Of a DNA stretch of 64,000 nt, positions 17,894-27,383 are shown piece by piece. Within the stretch, counting starts at the first letter, position 1. Every line of letters begins with the position of its first letter. Made by a program: the position numbers and the translations under genes. The notes beneath the pieces are model-generated. The model ran no database searches and was not told the DNA's origin. It saw only the letters and a list, made by a program, of their open reading frames with translations. The stretch is from Acetobacter musti (GTDB taxonomy: Bacteria; Pseudomonadota; Alphaproteobacteria; Acetobacterales; Acetobacteraceae), in NCBI RefSeq assembly GCF_011516835.1, contig NZ_WOTB01000005.1, positions 165,410-229,409 on the forward strand, read 5' to 3'.

Positions 17894-19756
17894 GTGAGTG
17901 ACAGCAATACGGAGGCGACCATATGTCGCAAATCGATCGTCGTGCCGGTGACGACCGAGATCATCAAAGGTGCGCTGCGTTCAGCCCAGGCGGAGATGGA
18001 GCGTCTTCTCCAGCGTACGGCGATGTCGCCGGTAATCCGGGAAAAGCAGGATTATTTCTGCGGTCTTTTCGATCGTGACGGACGTCTTCTGATCGGTACG
18101 AAGCTGCCGATTCTCGGCAATATTCTTGCACCGGTCCTTGAGCGGTTTCCGATCGCGGATATGCGGGACGGCGATGTTTACTGGTACAATGACCCCTATC
18201 TTTCTGAGGGTGGTGTTTCGCATACGCCGGACCAGGTCTTCGTCAGTCCGATCTTCGTGGATGGGGCCCTGGTGGGCTTCACTCATTCCTGGGCACATTT
18301 TCTGGACATAGGCGGAACCCGCTCCGGTTCGACAACGCCCGACGCCACGGAGATATTTCACGAAGGCATTCTCGTGCCACCGGTCAGGCTCTACAGGGAA
18401 GGCGTGCTCAACGAGGATTTGTTTCGTACCTTCGCGCGCAATTCACGCTTTCCCGATATTGTCGTTGGCGATGTCCGGGCCATGATCGCCTCCGTCGAAC
18501 TGGGGCGGCGGCGCATGATCGAGATATTCAGCCGCTTCGGCATCGGTCCCGCACACCTGGCGTTCGATATACTGATTGACCAGACAAGAAACTTCGCCCG
18601 GAAGAGGATGCGGGAGATATTCCGCTCCGGCACATACAAGTTTGCCGAACTGATCGACACGGACGGGCATGGTACCGGACCGATCGCCATCCGGATGGTG
18701 ATGACCGCGGCGCAGGACAGGCTGGTTCTGGATGCCACCGGTACGGACGATCAGACCAGGGGGCCGATCAATTTTCTGATGCATCCCTCTGCTGTGCAGA
18801 TGATTTTCGGAATCCATATGATCTCCGGTCATCCTGAATTCATGTTCAACGAAGGATTGCTCACCCTTGTAGACGAGGTCCGGCTCCGGAAAGGAAGCAT
18901 TCTCCAGCCCTGTTTCCCGGCTTCTCTCGGCCAGCGGTCGGTCACCCTCGCACGGGTCATGAGCGCCTGCGTCGGTCTGATCAATGTGGCGAAACCGGAG
19001 CGCCCGCAGGCATCGAGTTCAGCCTACAGTGCGAATAAGCTTCGGGGAACATGGCCGGTCACGCACACACCTTTTCTTAAGACTCTGGCCGTCGCAGCCG
19101 GTCAGGGCGCACGTCATGACTCCGACGGGCCTGATGCGATCTATTTCCTCAGCCAGCAAAATTATCCTGTCGAATTTGCCGAACAGAATTATCCACTCAT
19201 CATCAGATGCTATGCCATCAATCGGGATTCCGGCGGCCCGGGACGCTGGCGGGGCGGATGCGGGGTCATCCGGGAATTCGAGATGCGCTCGGAAACAGCC
19301 TCTGTATCATTGAGGATGAGTAACGTGGAGTGGCCGGCCTACGGCGTGGAAGGCGGCCTTTGCGGGCGTTCAGGTCGTTTCACACTTAATCCCGGCAGAC
19401 CAGACGAGCGGATTCTGCCATCCCTGCAGGACGGAGTTATTCTGCGTACTGGCGATGTTCTGAGGATTGCCATGCCCGGAGGGGGTGGAGTCGGACATCC
19501 GTTTGACCGGGAACCGGAACAGGTTCTGCGGGACGTGACAGCCGGGTTCGTAAGCATGGAAAGCGCACTGGAGGAATATGGCGTGGTGATCGAGCCGGAA
19601 ACGGAAACGATCGATCTCGTCGCCACTCTCGACCATCGTTCGGTGAAACGCTGGCCGACAAAGCTTTTCCACCGGAGGCACTATTTCGACCCCAGAAGCT
19701 GGTGGGATGAGGCCGATGCCGCGACCCGCAACGAGGCTCTGCCTTCCGTTACATGA
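17894..19756 (+). CDS. Hydantoinase/oxoprolinase family protein, subunit B (right arm)
   Basis: 620 residues, paralogue of the protein at 4651-6426. Shared stretches include RTAMSPVIREKQDYFCGLFD, GDVYWYNDPYLSEGGVSHTPD, DATGTDDQTRGPINFLMH, RDSGGPGRWRGGCGVIREFE and GGGGVGHPFDREP. The GTG at 17894 is preferred because AAGGAAAGGGG lies 8 bases upstream and the family alignment starts just after it; the frame stays open back to 17741 but overlaps the PrpD gene. HyuA starts 58 bp downstream. It would form the second HyuAB complex of the island, perhaps acting on a related ring or a later intermediate. Confidence 0.92.
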   Translation: MSDSNTEATICRKSIVVPVTTEIIKGALRSAQAEMERLLQRTAMSPVIREKQDYFCGLFDRDGRLLIGTKLPILGNILAPVLERFPIADMRDGDVYWYNDPYLSEGGVSHTPDQVFVSPIFVDGALVGFTHSWAHFLDIGGTRSGSTTPDATEIFHEGILVPPVRLYREGVLNEDLFRTFARNSRFPDIVVGDVRAMIASVELGRRRMIEIFSRFGIGPAHLAFDILIDQTRNFARKRMREIFRSGTYKFAELIDTDGHGTGPIAIRMVMTAAQDRLVLDATGTDDQTRGPINFLMHPSAVQMIFGIHMISGHPEFMFNEGLLTLVDEVRLRKGSILQPCFPASLGQRSVTLARVMSACVGLINVAKPERPQASSSAYSANKLRGTWPVTHTPFLKTLAVAAGQGARHDSDGPDAIYFLSQQNYPVEFAEQNYPLIIRCYAINRDSGGPGRWRGGCGVIREFEMRSETASVSLRMSNVEWPAYGVEGGLCGRSGRFTLNPGRPDERILPSLQDGVILRTGDVLRIAMPGGGGVGHPFDREPEQVLRDVTAGFVSMESALEEYGVVIEPETETIDLVATLDHRSVKRWPTKLFHRRHYFDPRSWWDEADAATRNEALPSVT

Positions 19757-19814
19757 CCGCCACCCCGTCACTCCTGACATGAAGCTTCCACCCTGTCAGA
19801 CAGAAGGAGCCACC

Positions 19815-21866
19815 GTGAACCGTACAATTTCGATAGCTGTCGATACTGGCGGAACGTTTACAGACATAACGCTTGTCGATCGTGAGACCGGAATCCTCTG
19901 CAAGGCCAAGGTTCCCTCGACACCGGACGACCCTTCAGTCGGATTTATCACCGGGGTCAGAACCATACTTGCGCAGGCAGGCCTGACTCCTGACAGCATC
20001 AGCCATTTTTTCCACGGGACAACGGTCGCAACCAATACAATCCTGGAGATGAACGGTGCTGCCTGTGCTCTGCTGACTACTGCCGGATTCCGTCATGTCC
20101 TTGAAATCGGTCGCCACGACATTCCCCGAGACGGGAATATCCATTCCTGGGTGAAGCCGGAACGACCAGTGCCAGCAAACCGAATTTACGAAATCGAAGG
20201 CCGCCTCGATTTCGAGGGGAAGCAGATCGCCCCCCTGTCGGAGGATACGGTGCGCCGTGCCGTCGCCGATATCCGCCGCAGGGGCATTCCGGTCATCGCG
20301 GTATCCTATCTTCATGCCTATGTCAGTGCCGTTCATGAGCAGCGCACGCGGGAAATCATCGCCGAGGAATATCCCCGGGCTCTGGTCTCTCTGTCCTCGG
20401 ATGTCCTGCCGGTTTTCCGGGAATTCGAGCGCAGTATGGCGACGCTGCTGAATGGCTATGTCATGCCGAAAGTATCGCGTTACGTCACCAGCCTCGAAGA
20501 GAGGATCGCCGGAGAGGGAGCGGACGGACGCCTTCTGATCATGAAATCGAACGGCGGTGTGACGGGAGCCGGTTCGATCCGTCGCCTGCCGATCCATACG
20601 GCATTGTCGGGACCGGCTGCCGGTGCGGTCGGAGCCAGTCTTATCGGCCGGCTGACCGGCGAGAACAGGCTCATCTCGTTCGACGTGGGTGGTACATCGG
20701 CGGATATCTGTCTCATCGACGGAAACATACCGACCGTGACAACGGAAGGCAGTGTCGGAAACTGGCCGCTGGCGTTGCCGATGGTTGATATCCATACGAT
20801 CGGAGCGGGTGGCGGTTCGATAGCCCGGGTTGAGAATGGCTCCCTCCTGGTCGGTCCCGGCAGTGCGGGAGCGTTACCGGGACCTGCCTGTTACGGGCAC
20901 GGCGGAACGGACCCGACCGTGACCGATGCACACGTCGTACTGGGTCATCTTCCACCACGCCTGCTGAACGGCACGATGACACTGGACGTCGATGCCGCGG
21001 CCCGGGCGATAGAACGTGCGGTGGCGCGTCCTCTCGGCATCGGTCTCCACGAAGCCGCGCGCGGGATCCTTGATATCGCCAACAATGCGATGATCGGTGC
21101 CATCCGTGTGGTTTCGGTCGAGCGTGGATATGATCCCGCCGAATTCGTTCTGGCACCATTCGGTGGTGCGGGACCGCTGCATGGCGGCTTTCTCACCCGC
21201 CTTCTGGGCATGAAGGCGGCAATGGTGCCACCGGAGGCAGGCGTGCTGTCAAGTCTTGGACTGCTCTGGTCGGACCTGAAAAGCGATTTTTCGCAGACAT
21301 GTATTCTGAAAACGAACAGTTTAGATCTTTCCTTATTAGATAAAGCATTTCAGTCACTCGATACCCAGGCCAGAAACTGGCTCGAAACGGAGGGTGTGCC
21401 AGACAGCGACCGGGATATTCTGTGGTTCGTCAGCATGCGCTATGCTCACCAGGGCTTTGAACTCCTTGTCCCGTGGCCGGTAAAAGAGGTGTCTGACGCG
21501 ACACTGACTGCTGCGATCGGGAATTTTCACTCAGCGCATCACCAGCTTTATACGTTCTCTCAGCCGGAAATGCCGGTGGAGCTTGTGCTGGCACGCGCAA
21601 CGGCAGTCGGCCGGTTTGCCAAACCTGCGCTCCGCACGCTGAAAATCACGGGAGCCGCAAGCGATGCCATAACGGGCTCGCAGCAGGTCTACAGCAATGG
21701 CGACTGGCTTTCCTGCCCCGTCTATGATCGCGATCGGCTCGGCGCCGGAGCGACGTTCAGCGGACCTGCGATCATTGAGCAACTGGACGCCACGACCTAC
21801 GTGCTTCCTGGTCAGCGCGCTTCAGTGGACTGCTATGGCATTCTCTGTGTCAGCGAGGAAAGTTAG
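19815..21866 (+). CDS. Hydantoinase/oxoprolinase family protein, subunit A (right arm)
   Basis: 683 residues, exactly the length of its paralogue at 2613-4664 but clearly diverged. Contains AVDTGGTFTDITLVD at the N-terminus, FHGTTVATNTILE, FDVGGTSADICLIDG, HTIGAGGGSIARVE, PGPACYGHGGTDPTVTDAH and VLAPFGGAGPLHGGF, so the ATPase motifs look intact. The GTG at 19815 is chosen for GGAG 5 bases upstream and because VNRTISIAVDTGG matches the family N-terminus; an upstream frame to 19707 overlaps hyuB. It closes the right-arm operon; a 79-bp spacer separates it from the convergent glycosyltransferase gene. Confidence 0.92.
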   Translation: MNRTISIAVDTGGTFTDITLVDRETGILCKAKVPSTPDDPSVGFITGVRTILAQAGLTPDSISHFFHGTTVATNTILEMNGAACALLTTAGFRHVLEIGRHDIPRDGNIHSWVKPERPVPANRIYEIEGRLDFEGKQIAPLSEDTVRRAVADIRRRGIPVIAVSYLHAYVSAVHEQRTREIIAEEYPRALVSLSSDVLPVFREFERSMATLLNGYVMPKVSRYVTSLEERIAGEGADGRLLIMKSNGGVTGAGSIRRLPIHTALSGPAAGAVGASLIGRLTGENRLISFDVGGTSADICLIDGNIPTVTTEGSVGNWPLALPMVDIHTIGAGGGSIARVENGSLLVGPGSAGALPGPACYGHGGTDPTVTDAHVVLGHLPPRLLNGTMTLDVDAAARAIERAVARPLGIGLHEAARGILDIANNAMIGAIRVVSVERGYDPAEFVLAPFGGAGPLHGGFLTRLLGMKAAMVPPEAGVLSSLGLLWSDLKSDFSQTCILKTNSLDLSLLDKAFQSLDTQARNWLETEGVPDSDRDILWFVSMRYAHQGFELLVPWPVKEVSDATLTAAIGNFHSAHHQLYTFSQPEMPVELVLARATAVGRFAKPALRTLKITGAASDAITGSQQVYSNGDWLSCPVYDRDRLGAGATFSGPAIIEQLDATTYVLPGQRASVDCYGILCVSEES

Positions 21867-21945
21867 GCGCTATCCTTTGTCCCGATCTTCCAGTGCTGAA
21901 CCGGGTGGTGATCAGCGATTCAACAGATAACATCCTGAACCTGTC

Positions 21946-24900
21946 TCAGTGTTTCGCCCGGTCAGACGCCGCGAAAACATGTTGCAGAATAGTATTGAGA
22001 CTTACCTTGTAAGCTTTTTCGCTGTTCTCTTCCTCAAGAGCCCGCAGCGAACCGGCGCGGACAGCGTTCCAGAGGTCCTCGTCATTGTACAGCCCGGCAA
22101 GACGGGCTGCGAAGCGGTGCGGGTCGTTTGTGCCGCCTGAGACGATTTCCTGTCCGTCACGCCAGCCAAGCTGCCGGCAGAGCAGTTCTGATGCGACGAC
22201 CGGAAGGCCATAGGATGCAGCTTCATGAATCTTGAACGGAATGCCTCCGGCGAAGCGCGTCGGCGCCACGAAGACACGGTGCGTTCCGTAAAGAACTGAG
22301 GCGTCTGCGACCGGGCCGATCAGCTCGACGCGCGGATCGCGACCCAGAGCGCTGAGATCGACGGCCGGTCCCCGGAAGCCGGCCACAGTAAAGCGGACAT
22401 CTTCCGGCAGCCGGTCCTTCAGCAGAGGCAGAACCTCGCGGACGAACCATATCAGACTGTCATGATTGGGTGAGTCCGGCTCATGGATCGCACCGAGAAA
22501 CAGGAGATTCCGCCTGTCCGCCCATCCCGCCGGTGTGGGCCTGACCGGGCAGAGATGACCCAGTTCGGCGACATTGTCGTAACCGGCATCACGCAGCACC
22601 CTGGCATCGATCGCATTGACCGCGACGATGGTCTCACACAGCCATGCGCAGGAAAGTTCCTCATCGAGCGCCTCGCTGAGGGTTCTGGTCTGAGGAAGGT
22701 CGAGCACTTCAGCCCGCAGAGCGGTGCGGGGCGCTGTCACCGCCTCGGTATCGAGCACGATGCCGCCCGTTGGAAGAGCTGAGGCGTGCCCCATCAGAAC
22801 GGGCATCAGACGACCGAGATTATGGGTGCGGCCAATCCAGACGCAGTCATACGCGCCGCTTCGCTCTTCCAGCAGCCTGTCGAGCACCTCGTAGCCGCGA
22901 TCGTGGAGCAGTTCGACCTCCGGCGGGAAATCGGCATAGATCACAGGGAGCGGGTCCACGGAAGAATAAATCGGCGCGACGGTCACTTCATGACCGAGAG
23001 CCGCCATTGTGCGGACGATGTCGTTCGAACGCACAAACCCTGATCCGAGCCGCCGCGTCGGAATCCGGTCCTCGATAAACAGAATACGGCGCGTTCTTTT
23101 CCCGGCTGTCCGGGCACGGGCGACAAGCGCGGGCGAAGGTGGTTCGGCGGTGTGGAGAGCGGCGGTGTGTCGACGACGCAGGGTGCGCATGTCGCCCGGA
23201 CCGTATGACGAGGCATCCGGATCACGGATGTCGAAGGTCGCAATCATTGCCGACTCATACAGGGTCGCAAACCCCTTTTCCGCCGCCCGGAGCGAGAAAT
23301 CGGCAAGCGCGCCAGCCTCGGATTCACAGGCCGGATCAAAGCCGTCGAGCGCTTCGGCAAGAGTACGGCTGAACAGCAGACACGGGACGGTTCCGCATGC
23401 CGTAAGACGCCGGAAACATGTTTCCGGCGCTTCCAGTGCAGCGCCTTCCATGTAATGGCCCAGTGAGCCATCGCGCCAGACGATAGCGCCAGCCTCAAGG
23501 ATTCTGTCATCGGCACGCAGTATTTTGCCGGTGACGATGCCGACCTTCGGTTTTCCTGGTAACGCCGTGGGCGTTCCCGTCAGATGGGCGAGCGCCGCTG
23601 CTATGGCGCCGTGCTCTGGCCGGATACCCTGCCCGATCCAGAGAAGCGTCTCTGTCGTGACATGCGGCAGGGCTGCTTTCAGCGCTTCTGCCCGGGATGT
23701 CGTCTGCGGCAGGCGCAGCACGCGGATACCATGGACGAACTGCTCCAGACGTCGCGTCTCGTCCCGCGATCCGGCGTCGACGACGATCACCTCGGCTGAG
23801 TCGCGTATGCTGGCACGCAGCGCGGACAGCGTCGCGAGCGTGACGGGCAGGCGGTTGTGGACGAAGAGAATGACGCTGAGCGCCGGTGTGGTTTTTGGTG
23901 TGAAAATCAGAGGATTTCTGATCAGGAGCGGAATCAGGGATTCCGCCTTGCGCGCGGCCAGTCCTTCGAATTTTTTCAGTTCCGGTCGGGAGGTGTCAGA
24001 GTCCGGGGATACGATATGACGTCGGGACAGCCAGTGGACGAAAGCGTCCCGCACCAGCCCGTTCTCAATGTCCGCACGTACGGTGCCCGTGAAGAAATAG
24101 GCCTGCAGATCGATATCGGGATGGGGCTTGCGTCGTTCAGGTGCGCCATAGCGAACGAAATGATCGTAGGCCGACGTCATATGTCCCGCCGAGACGGCCT
24201 CGCCGATATCGGGATAGAGTTCGATGTAATACTCTTCACTGAACCATTCGAGCGCACAGAACGCCTGCGGCGTTGTATTGGTCAGGAAATGATGCAGGGC
24301 ATTTTCATATTCTCCGGCCTGAATGGCTGTAACGACCTCCGGATATGTCGACAGATACCAGTCAGGATCGAAATACCAGGCTGAGCGGATTTTGCTGCCC
24401 GCATCTGGCCGGGCGAGGAATGAGGCGAACGGACCGCGTTCGGGAATCTCTGTCGCGGGGTGAGCGTCGGCGGAAGCCGGAGGGGCCTGCAGCGCTCTGG
24501 CGTAAAAGAGTCGCGGGTCAAAGAACAGATGACCGGACCGGAATTCCCGGTCCCCGAAAGTCAGGTAATGATCATAACCATTGACGAGGCCAAGGCGATC
24601 AAGCGTCGACCGGGTCAGATCCGGGTAGCGTGAAAGATAATCCGTTTCTGAAAACAGCCAGTGCGGCGAGCGGTCACTGTGGCCATTCAGGCGGTAATGA
24701 TCGAAACCCGATGCAAAGCCACCATGCCTGACCGCCGCGGCGACATCGGGATTGACCGCAAGGTACCATGCCTCGTCAAAGAACGGATTGGGCGAGAAGC
24801 CCTGCGTTTTCCCGTCCGAGAGATAATGCGCCTCCAGTGTGCCCGCATCCGCCCGGGCGAGGTCGCCAAGCTGATCCGCGTATCGCTGACGGTACCATCC

Positions 24901-24948
24901 GGCATCAAATCGTGCCCAGGATGGCCCTTTCACTGACTCCGACGACAC
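21946..24948 (-). CDS. Large glycosyltransferase: N-terminal repeats, GT2 and GT4-type domains
   Basis: 1000 residues. About residues 10-300 hold roughly five degenerate copies of a unit with a WYL-x-x-x-P-D-V core and a D-H-Y-x-x-x-G half (for example EAWYLAVNPDVAAAVRHGG and TDYLSRYPDLTRS), a repeat I recall in acetic acid bacterial and methylobacterial polysaccharide glycosyltransferases. About 350-590 is a GT-A domain (LSVILFVHNRLPVTLATLSA, EVIVVDAGSRDETRRL). About 620-990 is a GT-B domain of the GT4 type (ILFIEDRIPTRRLGSGFVR, VAPTRFAGGIPFKIHEAASY). Such two-catalytic-domain enzymes make surface or exopolysaccharide. GTG start with GAGG 4 bases upstream. It stands alone, convergent with hyuA. 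Product unknown. Confidence 0.85.
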   Translation of the reverse strand: MSSESVKGPSWARFDAGWYRQRYADQLGDLARADAGTLEAHYLSDGKTQGFSPNPFFDEAWYLAVNPDVAAAVRHGGFASGFDHYRLNGHSDRSPHWLFSETDYLSRYPDLTRSTLDRLGLVNGYDHYLTFGDREFRSGHLFFDPRLFYARALQAPPASADAHPATEIPERGPFASFLARPDAGSKIRSAWYFDPDWYLSTYPEVVTAIQAGEYENALHHFLTNTTPQAFCALEWFSEEYYIELYPDIGEAVSAGHMTSAYDHFVRYGAPERRKPHPDIDLQAYFFTGTVRADIENGLVRDAFVHWLSRRHIVSPDSDTSRPELKKFEGLAARKAESLIPLLIRNPLIFTPKTTPALSVILFVHNRLPVTLATLSALRASIRDSAEVIVVDAGSRDETRRLEQFVHGIRVLRLPQTTSRAEALKAALPHVTTETLLWIGQGIRPEHGAIAAALAHLTGTPTALPGKPKVGIVTGKILRADDRILEAGAIVWRDGSLGHYMEGAALEAPETCFRRLTACGTVPCLLFSRTLAEALDGFDPACESEAGALADFSLRAAEKGFATLYESAMIATFDIRDPDASSYGPGDMRTLRRRHTAALHTAEPPSPALVARARTAGKRTRRILFIEDRIPTRRLGSGFVRSNDIVRTMAALGHEVTVAPIYSSVDPLPVIYADFPPEVELLHDRGYEVLDRLLEERSGAYDCVWIGRTHNLGRLMPVLMGHASALPTGGIVLDTEAVTAPRTALRAEVLDLPQTRTLSEALDEELSCAWLCETIVAVNAIDARVLRDAGYDNVAELGHLCPVRPTPAGWADRRNLLFLGAIHEPDSPNHDSLIWFVREVLPLLKDRLPEDVRFTVAGFRGPAVDLSALGRDPRVELIGPVADASVLYGTHRVFVAPTRFAGGIPFKIHEAASYGLPVVASELLCRQLGWRDGQEIVSGGTNDPHRFAARLAGLYNDEDLWNAVRAGSLRALEEENSEKAYKVSLNTILQHVFAASDRAKH

Positions 24949-25169
24949 GCTACCTCACACTGATCTGACGCGTATTCCGGCCCGGAATGCCACGTTGGTC
25001 CGCACAGCAGGGACGATCACCGCAGAGTGAAAGCACGGCAGTCTCCTTTTCTGAACAATGGCTTATTGTTTACGCGCGGGATGATTGCAAAGGCAAATCC
25101 GCCAGAGAACTGACCCGCAGGGCGCCGACCGGCAGGGCTGCGATCGGCAGGATACTGATATGGTAAGGT
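24949..25169. other. Intergenic region upstream of the glycosyltransferase
   Basis: About 220 bp between the glycosyltransferase start and the secB stop, both on the minus strand. It should hold the glycosyltransferase promoter. I see no terminator hairpin, repeat or RNA gene that I can support. Confidence 0.4.
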
Positions 25170-25733
25170 TCAGCCGGCTTTTTTCTGTGCCTGCTGCGAC
25201 ATCCAGAGCGCCTCGAAATCGAACTGCTGCAGAATAACCGGCAGAAAACCGGCCTCACGGGTCAGATCGGCCAGATAGTTTCTGGCGGCAGGGAAGAGCA
25301 TGCGGGGCGCTTCGATCAGCAGCAGGGGCTCGAACGTCTCGGCCGTCACATTGCGCAGGGAGAACAGGCCGGAATAGATGATATCGGCCTCGAACAGGGT
25401 CGGTGGCTGGCTGCCGTCAGCCGGAGCGTCGGCCATGCCATGACAGCGCATTCCGAGATCGACCTCGAAATCAGGCAGGTTTTCTCCAACCTGCCGGGCG
25501 TTGACATCCAGTGTAAGCGATGTGTTGGGACGAACGGGGGGACGGGTGTGCAGCATGATTGAGTCCACGACCCGGAACGTGACGGAACGGACATACTGCG
25601 CGCCCATGAGAACGGCTGGCCGTGACGACCGCTGCCCGGGCGCAGTCCCGGTTCCGGTCACGGAGTCCGTTCCGCTTCCGGCGGGATATGTTCCGGCGCC
25701 TGTCACTGTTTCCATCGTTTTTAAATCGACCAT
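25170..25733 (-). CDS. secB: Protein-export chaperone SecB
   Basis: Cytosolic chaperone that holds presecretory proteins unfolded and hands them to SecA. 187 residues; typical SecB is 150-170, and the excess is a Gly/Thr/Ser-rich N-terminal tail (about residues 1-40). The core matches well: QYVRSVTFRVVD, PNTSLTLDVNARQVG, FEADIIYSGLFSL, LLLIEAPRMLFPAARNYLAD and FLPVILQQFDFEALW, the last covering the usual conserved C-terminal motif. ATG at 25733 chosen; a TTG two codons upstream is unlikely. It neighbours the LapA-pyrF-trpF group, divergently. The long low-complexity tail is the only odd feature. Confidence 0.93.
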   Translation of the reverse strand: MVDLKTMETVTGAGTYPAGSGTDSVTGTGTAPGQRSSRPAVLMGAQYVRSVTFRVVDSIMLHTRPPVRPNTSLTLDVNARQVGENLPDFEVDLGMRCHGMADAPADGSQPPTLFEADIIYSGLFSLRNVTAETFEPLLLIEAPRMLFPAARNYLADLTREAGFLPVILQQFDFEALWMSQQAQKKAG

Positions 25734-25827
25734 GCTCAAAAAGTCTTTCCGTTCTCATGACCTGTTCTGTGCGAACATCTAGCAAATTCGTGTTACGCCG
25801 ACGAGTGTATCAGAGAAACTCTTTCCA

Positions 25828-26133
25828 TTACGTGAAACGTCCCTGCAAAAGACCAAGGGCAGGCATCGGTTTCCATCCACGGGGCAGTTCTGAGCGATGG
25901 ATGGGCGCGATGTGGTAAAGCGGCGCAGGTTCTTCGGACTGACTGAGGAACCGCTCATACGCTTTGACCTGCTCGCGACGCCAGGCGCAGTCGGTCAGCG
26001 CGGCTTCCCGTGTGGGATAAATGTTCGCGACCCGTCTTCGGCGCCCGATAATGGCGATCACGGCCCATATTCTGTCGCGTCCGGCATCGCCGCCGCGCCT
26101 GCCGGGCAGGTCAAATGGCAGAATGGTTGCCAT
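25828..26133 (-). CDS. Hypothetical protein
   Basis: About 101 residues, rich in Arg, no membrane segment. I do not recognise a family. It has a regular, folded-looking sequence (IWAVIAIIGRRRRVANIYPT, REAALTDCAWRREQVKAYER), suggesting a small beta-alpha protein. The ATG at 26133 has GAGGG 10 bases upstream. The frame stays open to a GTG at 26250, which would add 39 residues with a CxxC motif. It lies between secB (same strand) and the divergent lapA gene. Confidence 0.6.
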   Translation of the reverse strand: MATILPFDLPGRRGGDAGRDRIWAVIAIIGRRRRVANIYPTREAALTDCAWRREQVKAYERFLSQSEEPAPLYHIAPIHRSELPRGWKPMPALGLLQGRFT

Positions 26134-26329
26134 CGGGTCGGGTCCCTCAGCTTCACTGTTTCCCATCCGGGACATCCCGCCCAGGATACACGAACGATAC
26201 ACGGGATGCGGACTGACGAGACCATGTCCGGCACAGATGTTGCAAGTCACCGGTCCGCAGCAGTCTGACGCGAATCTGCACAGACCGCATTTTCTTGCTC
26301 TCAGTCCGTCACAGGGCTACGAAGCCAGT

Positions 26330-26662
26330 ATGATCCGGCTTATTCTCATTGTTCCTTTCCTTCTGGCTCTGGTGTTTTTTGCCGCGAGCAATCAGGAATC
26401 CACCCAGATGTGGCTGCTGGCCTATGGCTGGTCCTGCTCCATCGGTGTGCTTGCGCTTCTCGTCGCCGCGGTGTCGTTTCTTCTCGGGGCGTTTTCCGTG
26501 TGGATTGTCGAACTCGGACAGCGGCGCCGGGCGCGCCGGGCGGAAGCGAAAGTGCGGGAGCTGGAAGCCACGCTGGCCGCACAGGAAGCGCAGCTTCGCG
26601 CGCAGCCGCATTCTCCGCCTTCAGCTCCGGCTGCCGTTCCGACAATGCCGCCACCGCTGTAA
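26330..26662 (+). CDS. LapA domain (DUF1049) inner-membrane protein
   Basis: 110 residues: a first membrane helix (about residues 2-19, IRLILIVPFLLALVFFAASN), a short loop, a second helix (about 33-57), then a charged coiled-coil stretch RRRARRAEAKVRELEATLAAQ and a Pro/Ala-rich tail. This layout is that of LapA/DUF1049 proteins, which in E. coli (LapA/YciS) help assemble or regulate lipopolysaccharide synthesis with LapB. No lapB is nearby here. It precedes pyrF by 12 bp, as yciS precedes pyrF-linked genes in other proteobacteria, so they are probably co-transcribed. Confidence 0.85.
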   Translation: MIRLILIVPFLLALVFFAASNQESTQMWLLAYGWSCSIGVLALLVAAVSFLLGAFSVWIVELGQRRRARRAEAKVRELEATLAAQEAQLRAQPHSPPSAPAAVPTMPPPL

Positions 26663-26674
26663 GGATCTGTGCTG

Positions 26675-27382
26675 ATGTCTGACCGCAGGACACGCCTGAT
26701 TGCCGCCCTCGATACGCGCGATCCGCGTGAGGCATCCCGCTGGGCCGATGCCGTGACTCCCCATGCGTCGGCGATCAAGCTCGGGCTGGAATTCGTCTAT
26801 GCCGCCGGACTTGAGGCTGTCTCCGAAATTGCAGCCGGCAGAGCGCTTTTTCTTGATCTCAAGCTCCACGATATTCCGAATACCGTCGGTGCCGCGATTG
26901 GCAGCCTGAGCAGAATCAACCCGGCGATGCTGACGATTCACGCCTCCGGCGGTGCCGCGATGGTCGCTGCCGCCAGTCATGCGCTGAATGAGAATTTCTC
27001 CACGGAAAACAGGCCGGTCCTGCTGGCCGTCACGGTTCTCACCAGCCTCGATGACGCCGCCCTCGCGGCAACGGGAGTGGAAGGCGGAGTGAGATCCCAG
27101 GTTCTGCGACTGGCCGATCTGGCGCTGCGGAACGGAGCCGACGGGCTTGTCTGCTCGGCCCACGAACTTGCGGCTCTGAGAGCGGAGTTTGGTGACTCAC
27201 CGGTTCTTGTCACGCCTGGTATCCGGCCGCAGGGCGCGGCTGCAGGTGACCAGAAGCGCGTCATGACGCCTGGAGAGGCGCGTGACGCGGGCGCAGACTG
27301 GATTGTGGTGGGGCGTCCCGTTACAGGAGCGGCCGATCCGGGGGCAGCCGCGGCCGCAATCGCGCGCGAACTGGCGGAATAG
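26675..27382 (+). CDS. pyrF: Orotidine 5'-phosphate decarboxylase
   Basis: Converts orotidine 5'-phosphate to UMP, the last step of de novo pyrimidine synthesis. 235 residues, a TIM barrel of normal length. The catalytic motif is FLDLKLHDIPNTVGAAIGSL (about residues 53-72) with the Asp-Lys-Asp array, plus KLGLEFVYAAG, VTPGIRPQGA and the phosphate-binding DWIVVGRPVTGA near the C-terminus. The ATG at 26675 is chosen with AAGGAT 8 bases upstream; a GTG two codons earlier is less likely. It is followed after one base by trpF. Confidence 0.97.
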   Translation: MSDRRTRLIAALDTRDPREASRWADAVTPHASAIKLGLEFVYAAGLEAVSEIAAGRALFLDLKLHDIPNTVGAAIGSLSRINPAMLTIHASGGAAMVAAASHALNENFSTENRPVLLAVTVLTSLDDAALAATGVEGGVRSQVLRLADLALRNGADGLVCSAHELAALRAEFGDSPVLVTPGIRPQGAAAGDQKRVMTPGEARDAGADWIVVGRPVTGAADPGAAAAAIARELAE

Positions 27383-27383
27383 C

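Noticed and set aside
16381..17967. 528-codon minus-strand frame opposite the MmgE/PrpD gene
   Set aside because: It is antisense to a well-supported gene, has no recognisable domain and its sequence is Arg/Cys-rich as expected for chance GC-rich antisense frames.
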